Assembly: GCA_030038645.1 (NCBI GenBank)
Contig: JASHSR010000443.1
Span: 1 to 6,083 of the forward strand
DNA: 6,083 nt
Direction: 5' to 3'
DNA from: Gammaproteobacteria bacterium
GTDB taxonomy: Bacteria > Pseudomonadota > Gammaproteobacteria > Steroidobacterales > Steroidobacteraceae
Positions 1 through 3,575 of the stretch are shown piece by piece (position 1 is the stretch's first letter; every line of letters begins with the position of its first letter). The notes under the pieces are model-generated. The model made no database searches, was not told the origin of the DNA, and saw only the letters and a program-made list of their open reading frames with translations. Both the position numbers and the translations under genes were made by a program.

Positions 1-238
1 GAACGAGATGCGCGGCCAGGTGACGGCGCTGTTCCTGTTCATCTTCAACGTCTTCGGCTCCGGCATCGCGCCGCTCGTGGTCGCGCTCGTCACCGACTAC
101 ATCGTCGGCTCCGAGGCGAAGATCGCCGAATCGATCATGCTGACGGCGGCCGTGCTGGGGGCGCTCTCCATGGCGCTCATGTGGCTCGGCATCCGGCCCT
201 ACGCGCGCAGCGTCGCCCGCACGGAGCAGTGGACCTGA
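1..238 (+). CDS. MFS transporter, C-terminal end (partial, 5' truncated)
   Basis: This is the tail of an integral inner-membrane transporter; its start lies left of the window. The reading frame is open from base 2 (Asn-Glu-Met...) to the TGA at 236-238, giving 78 visible residues. Two hydrophobic stretches are visible: one beginning TALFLFIFNVFGSG and running to about VALVTDYIV, and a second around IMLTAAVLGALSMALMWLGI. They are separated by a short loop (GSEAKIAES) and followed by a basic, soluble tail. This fits helices 11 and 12 of a 12-helix MFS protein. The segment 'EMRGQVTALFLFIFNVFGSGIAP' followed by a TDY motif recalls the Spinster-like/sugar-acid MFS subgroup (family knowledge, from memory). 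The Met at position 8 is internal to the protein, not its start. The 23-base gap to the next gene on the same strand suggests co-transcription. The substrate cannot be inferred. Confidence 0.8.
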   Translation, partial: NEMRGQVTALFLFIFNVFGSGIAPLVVALVTDYIVGSEAKIAESIMLTAAVLGALSMALMWLGIRPYARSVARTEQWT

Positions 239-246
239 GATCGCGC

Positions 247-252
247 TAAGAT
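247..252 (+). promoter_or_regulatory. Possible -10 box (TAAGAT) for the ThDP enzyme gene
   Basis: TAAGAT resembles the sigma-70 -10 consensus TATAAT. Nine bases separate its last base from the ATG at 262, so a transcript started here would begin at, or within a few bases of, the start codon and have practically no leader. No good Shine-Dalgarno sequence precedes that ATG (the bases are cgggcgccg), which is compatible with leaderless translation. No convincing -35 box is seen 16-18 bases upstream. The gene may instead simply be co-transcribed with the transporter. Confidence 0.25.
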
Positions 253-261
253 CGGGCGCCG

Positions 262-1986
262 ATGTACACCACGAGCACCGCCATCCTCGAGGCCCTGCGC
301 GAGGCGGGGATGGATTACGTCTTCGCGAATCTCGGCAGCGACCACAGCGCGTTCCTCGAGACGCTCGCCGAGGCGCGAGCGGCCGGGCGGCGGGAGGCCT
401 TCCCCGCGCTGATCACTTGTCCGAACGAGATGGTGGCGCTCTCCGCGGCGCACGGCTTCGCGCAGGTGAGCGGCCGCGCCCAGGCGGTGCTCGTGCACGT
501 GGAGTGCGGCACGCAGCAGCTCGGCGGCGCCGTTCACAACGCGGCCAAGGGGCGGGCGCCGGTGCTGATCATCGCCGGGATGTCGCCCGCGACGCAGGAG
601 GGCGAGGCGCGCGGCAGCCGCAACGAGTTCATCCATTGGATCCAGGACGTGTTCGACCAGCGCGGCATCGTGCGCGGCTACATGCGCTACGACCACGAGA
701 TCCGCCTCGGCGCGAACGCGAAGCAGATCGTCCACCGCGCGCTGCAGTTCGCGTACAGCGAGCCGAAGGGGCCCGTCTATTTGACCGCCGCGCGCGAGGT
801 CTTGGAGGCGGAGGTGGAGCCGGTGAGCATCGACGCGGGCGAGTGGCCGCCGATCTCGGCAGGCGCGCTCGCCCCGCAGGGTGCGGCGCTCGTTGCGCAG
901 GCGCTCGCGAGCGCCCGCCGGCCGCTCATCGTCACCACCTACGCCGGCCGCAATCCGGCCGCGGTCGCCGAGCTCACGCGCCTCGCCGCTCGGCTCGGCG
1001 TGGGCGTGCTCGACTCCGTTCCGAGCTGCGTGAATTTCCCGCAAACCGATCCGCTCTATCAGGGCAGTCAGTGGAACGAGAAGCGCCAGAACCCCGCGCT
1101 CGCCGAGGCGGACACGATCCTCGTCATCGACAGCGACGTGCCGTGGATCCCGCAGATCAACCGGCCGAGCGCGAGCGCGCGCATCCTGCACATCGACACC
1201 GATCCGCTCAAGGAGCAGATGCCGCTTTGGTACATCCACGCCCGGCACATCTTCCGGGCGGACGCGGCGCTCGCGCTGCGGCAGGTGAACCGCGAGCTCG
1301 ACTCCATGCCGATCGACGCGGCGGCGGTCCGGGAGCGCGCCGCGCACTACGCGCGGCGCCACGCCGAGTGGCTGAGCGAGCTCGAGCGCCTGGAGCGCCC
1401 GCCGGCCGACGGCTTGACGGCCGAATACGTGACGGCCCGCATCCGCCGCGCGATCGGCGATGAGGCCATCGTGCTGAGCGAGGGCGTCACGAATTTCCAC
1501 GTCATCGCGAACCACGCCGGGCGCGTGCGGCCGGGAACCCTCTTCACGCAAGGCGGCGGCTCGCTCGGCTGGAACGGCGGGGCGGCGGTCGGCGCGAAGC
1601 TCGCGCGCCCCGACGACCTCATCGTCGCGCTCACCGGCGACGGCTCGTATCTGTTCTCGGTTCCCTCCGCCGTGCACTGGATGGCGCGGCGCTATCGCAC
1701 GCCGTTCTTGCAGGTGATCTACAACAACCGCGGCTGGCGCGCGCCGAAGTTCTCTATGCTCGGCGTGCACCCGGATGGATACGGGAGCCGCGCGCGGGCC
1801 GAGGATCTCGACGTGAGCTTCGATCCGGTGCCCGATTATGCGGGCATCGCGGCGGCGGCCGGCGGCGCTCTCGCGCAAACGGCGCGGACGCCGGAGGAGC
1901 TCGACGCCGCGCTCGAGCGGGCGCTGCACGCCGTGCGCGAGGAGCGCCGCTGCGCCGTCATCGACGCGTGGCTGCCGCACCTGTAG
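262..1986 (+). CDS. Thiamine-diphosphate-dependent enzyme, acetolactate synthase / 2-oxoacid decarboxylase superfamily
   Basis: This is a complete cytoplasmic ThDP enzyme of 574 residues, the usual length for the superfamily (about 530-600). Three domains can be followed. The N-terminal Pyr domain (about 1-185) carries the conserved cofactor-activating glutamate, E56 in CPNEMVALSAAHGFA. The central domain (about 200-345) is Rossmann-like and includes ILHIDTDP (308-315). The C-terminal PP domain (about 385-560) holds the ThDP-Mg binding signature: GDG at 459-461, then 26 residues, then NN at 488-489. Just before it is a glycine-rich segment, GGGSLGWNGGAAVGAKLA (430-447). The ATG at 262 is chosen because the N-terminal helix of the family (TAILEALREAGMDYVF) starts right after it. 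The acetolactate synthase motif around GPG reads ECGTQQLGGAVHNAAKG instead, so a true acetolactate synthase is doubtful, and no small regulatory subunit gene follows. A decarboxylase or carboligase acting on a 2-oxoacid is plausible. The adjacent MFS transporter hints at a catabolic role. Superfamily is certain; substrate is unknown. Confidence 0.93.
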   Translation: MYTTSTAILEALREAGMDYVFANLGSDHSAFLETLAEARAAGRREAFPALITCPNEMVALSAAHGFAQVSGRAQAVLVHVECGTQQLGGAVHNAAKGRAPVLIIAGMSPATQEGEARGSRNEFIHWIQDVFDQRGIVRGYMRYDHEIRLGANAKQIVHRALQFAYSEPKGPVYLTAAREVLEAEVEPVSIDAGEWPPISAGALAPQGAALVAQALASARRPLIVTTYAGRNPAAVAELTRLAARLGVGVLDSVPSCVNFPQTDPLYQGSQWNEKRQNPALAEADTILVIDSDVPWIPQINRPSASARILHIDTDPLKEQMPLWYIHARHIFRADAALALRQVNRELDSMPIDAAAVRERAAHYARRHAEWLSELERLERPPADGLTAEYVTARIRRAIGDEAIVLSEGVTNFHVIANHAGRVRPGTLFTQGGGSLGWNGGAAVGAKLARPDDLIVALTGDGSYLFSVPSAVHWMARRYRTPFLQVIYNNRGWRAPKFSMLGVHPDGYGSRARAEDLDVSFDPVPDYAGIAAAAGGALAQTARTPEELDAALERALHAVREERRCAVIDAWLPHL

Positions 1987-1991
1987 CGCGC

Positions 1992-2020
1992 GCGTCGGAC
2001 GCGGAAAGGGACGCCGACGC
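1992..2020 (+). terminator. Inverted repeat after the ThDP enzyme gene, weak terminator candidate
   Basis: GCGTCGG (1992-1998) is exactly complementary to CCGACGC (2014-2020), with a 15-base loop, starting five bases after the TAG stop. The position is right for a terminator, but no T-run follows (the next bases are tcgcccaatg) and the loop is long. It could be an attenuated or Rho-assisted 3' end, or a chance pairing in GC-rich DNA. Confidence 0.25.
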
Positions 2021-2034
2021 TCGCCCAATGGGGG

Positions 2035-2040
2035 TAAGAT
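2035..2040 (+). promoter_or_regulatory. Possible -10 box (TAAGAT) for the TIR/STAND operon
   Basis: This is the same TAAGAT hexamer as before the ThDP enzyme gene, here 89 bases upstream of the ATG at 2130, which would leave a leader of roughly 80 bases. It lies after the inverted repeat and is among the few A/T-rich spots in the gap, as expected of a promoter for an independently expressed cassette. The region 16-18 bases upstream has no recognisable TTGACA-like -35 box, so this is tentative. Confidence 0.25.
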
Positions 2041-2121
2041 GCTCGTTCCGCTGCCACGGGGAAGTCTGACCACAGTGCGGGCAACGGGGTCGGGGCCGCC
2101 CGAGAGCATTGGCGTGCCAAG

Positions 2122-2128
2122 AAGGAAG
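2122..2128 (+). promoter_or_regulatory. Ribosome binding site that decides the start of the SIR2-TIR gene
   Basis: The purine run AAGGAAG lies immediately before the ATG at 2130. The AAGGA core leaves only three bases to the start codon, which is short but workable. The in-frame TTG at 2109 would extend the protein by seven residues (MACQEGR) but has no comparable site in front of it, and the purine run would then be inside the coding sequence. The ATG at 2130 is therefore preferred. Confidence 0.55.
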
Positions 2129-2129
2129 A

Positions 2130-3575
2130 ATGACAACCGGGTCTGGTGCGATTCTGCCCGCCGCCACCCTCGATGAGGATGCCTGGGAGGACCTGCTCTC
2201 CTACATCGAGGAGCGGCAGGTCATCCCGATCGTGGGGCCCGAGCTGTTGCAGGTCACGACGGAGCGCGGCCCGAGGCTCCTTCACGACTGGGCGGCCGAG
2301 AAACTCGCGGGACGACTCAACATCTCCGGCTCCGATCTTCCCGAGCGCTACACGCTGAACGATGTGGTGTGCTTATTTCTCGCCGGACGCGGGCGACGGG
2401 AAGAAGCCTACGTGCGGTTGCGCTCGGTGCTCCGGGACGCGCCCTTCGAGCCGCCCCCGGCGCTGCGGCAGCTCGCGGCGATCACCGACTTCGACCTCTT
2501 CGTCACCACGACCTTCGACTCCCTGCTCGAGAGCGCGATCAACCTCGAGCGCTTCGGGGGCTCCGCCTCCACCGAGGTTCTCTCCTACGCCCCGAACCGG
2601 GTGGTGGACTTGCCGGTCGAGCGCAGTCAGCTCTCTCGTCCCCTCGTGTATCACCTCTTCGGCAAGCTCTCGGCCTCCCCGACGTATGTGATCTCCGATG
2701 AGGACCTGCTCGAGTACATCTGTGCGCTGCAGAACGAGAGCCTGGTGCCGGAGCGGCTGTTTCACGAGCTCGAGCACAGTCATCTGCTGCTGATCGGGAG
2801 CAGCTTCACCAACTGGTTGGCACGCCTGTTCCTGCGCATGGCCAAGCGTCATCGGCTCTCAGACCCGCGCGACGTCGGGGAGATCCTCGCGGACGATGAG
2901 GTCACAGGCGATGCGCGGCTGGTGGCGTTCCTTCAGCAGGTGAGCGTACGCACGAGGATCTACACCGGAGCGGAGCGGTTCGTGGAGGAGCTGCACGGGA
3001 GATGGCAGAAGCGGAACGAGACCTCGGGCCGCTCCACCGGCGCCTCCGGGGCCGCGGGAGGCTCCAACACTCCGGGCCCGTCCGGCACTTCGACGTCTCG
3101 CATCGTTCCGTTGCGCTTCGTGCCGCCGGCGCGGGAGATGCCCGACCACGCGGTGTTCGTGAGCTACGCGCGGGAGGATCTGCCTGCAGTTCAGAGGATC
3201 AAGGCGGGACTGGAAGCCGCCGGCATCCCGACTTGGTTCGACATCGATCGCCTCGGGGCCGGGGACGACTACGACCGGAAGATCAAGCAGCACATCGCGC
3301 GCTGCTCGTACTTCATCCCGGTGATCTCTCGAAACACCCAGAGCCGGCTCGAGGGCTACTTCCGGCGCGAGTGGAGCTACGCGATCGATCGGGCGCGAAG
3401 CATGGCAGAGGGAGCGCTCTTCATCCTGCCGGTGAGTCTGGACGGGACGGGGCCCGATGAGGCACAGGTGCCGGAGCGCTTCAAGGCGCTGCACTTCACG
3501 CAGCTGCCCGGCGGACAGGTGACGCCGGAGTTCGCGCAGCGCCTGTCGGAGTTCCTGCGAGGCCGGGGCGGATGA
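2130..3575 (+). CDS. SIR2-like (catalytically degenerate) - TIR domain fusion protein, probable NADase effector
   Basis: The 481-residue soluble protein has two domains. Residues about 18-290 form a SIR2-like (Rossmann-type) domain: VIPIVGPELL (31-40), DFDLFVTTTFDSLLE (120-134), VYHLFGKL (173-180), and HLLLIGSSFTNWLAR (218-232). In active SIR2 NADases the second and third motifs read TTNYD and HG; here the Asn is T128 and the His is F177, so this half is probably not an enzyme. A low-complexity Gly/Ser/Thr/Pro linker (about 297-323) leads to a TIR domain (about 339-425). That domain has box 1 FVSYARED (343-350), a BB-loop-like RLGAGDDYD (374-382), and E414 in GYFRREWSYAI, which aligns by eye with the NAD-cleaving glutamate of enzymatic TIRs. 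About 55 residues follow. TIR NADases of immune systems deplete NAD+ or make cyclic ADP-ribose signals (family knowledge). The stop overlaps the start of the STAND NTPase gene, so the two are probably translated together and act together. Both domains are confident; the effector role is inference. Confidence 0.88.
   Translation: MTTGSGAILPAATLDEDAWEDLLSYIEERQVIPIVGPELLQVTTERGPRLLHDWAAEKLAGRLNISGSDLPERYTLNDVVCLFLAGRGRREEAYVRLRSVLRDAPFEPPPALRQLAAITDFDLFVTTTFDSLLESAINLERFGGSASTEVLSYAPNRVVDLPVERSQLSRPLVYHLFGKLSASPTYVISDEDLLEYICALQNESLVPERLFHELEHSHLLLIGSSFTNWLARLFLRMAKRHRLSDPRDVGEILADDEVTGDARLVAFLQQVSVRTRIYTGAERFVEELHGRWQKRNETSGRSTGASGAAGGSNTPGPSGTSTSRIVPLRFVPPAREMPDHAVFVSYAREDLPAVQRIKAGLEAAGIPTWFDIDRLGAGDDYDRKIKQHIARCSYFIPVISRNTQSRLEGYFRREWSYAIDRARSMAEGALFILPVSLDGTGPDEAQVPERFKALHFTQLPGGQVTPEFAQRLSEFLRGRGG
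3559..3575 (+). promoter_or_regulatory. Translational coupling site: SD-like GAGG and ATGA stop/start overlap
   Basis: The ATG of the STAND gene (3572-3574) shares two bases with the TGA stop of the SIR2-TIR gene (3573-3575). GAGG at 3559-3562, nine bases before this ATG, can serve as a ribosome binding site inside the end of the upstream gene. Such an ATGA overlap usually means re-initiation by the same ribosomes and a fixed ratio of the two products, which supports a joint function. Confidence 0.7.

Larger units (their letters stand above)
1987..2129. other. Intergenic junction between metabolic genes and the TIR/STAND cassette
   Basis: These 143 bases contain no convincing gene. In order they hold a 7-bp inverted repeat (1992-2020), a TAAGAT box (2035-2040), a small 5-bp hairpin (TCGGG at 2090-2094 with CCCGA at 2099-2103, 4-base loop) and the ribosome binding site of the next gene. 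A TTG in frame with the next gene occurs at 2109 but is poorly placed as a start. No tRNA, integrase site or recognisable direct repeat marking an insertion is seen. Confidence 0.5.

Noticed and set aside
900..915. A 16-bp perfect palindrome, GGCGCTCGCGAGCGCC, in the ThDP enzyme gene
   Set aside because: It is made almost wholly of GC alternations and GAGC/GCTC words common in this sequence, so chance is a sufficient explanation. The 18-bp one at 4056 is harder to dismiss.
417..1463. A 348-codon + strand open frame inside the ThDP enzyme gene
   Set aside because: It is an arginine/glycine-rich shifted-frame shadow of the enzyme gene, with no domain signature.
2109..2111. TTG as start of the SIR2-TIR gene (seven extra residues)
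   Set aside because: It has no good ribosome binding site before it, while the ATG at 2130 is preceded by AAGGAAG. It remains possible but is less likely.
199..2136. A 645-codon open frame on the - strand covering the whole ThDP enzyme gene
   Set aside because: It mirrors the enzyme gene, is extremely rich in Arg/Ala/His/Glu without recognisable domains, and arises because GC-rich DNA lacks stop codons. The + strand gene has clear catalytic motifs.
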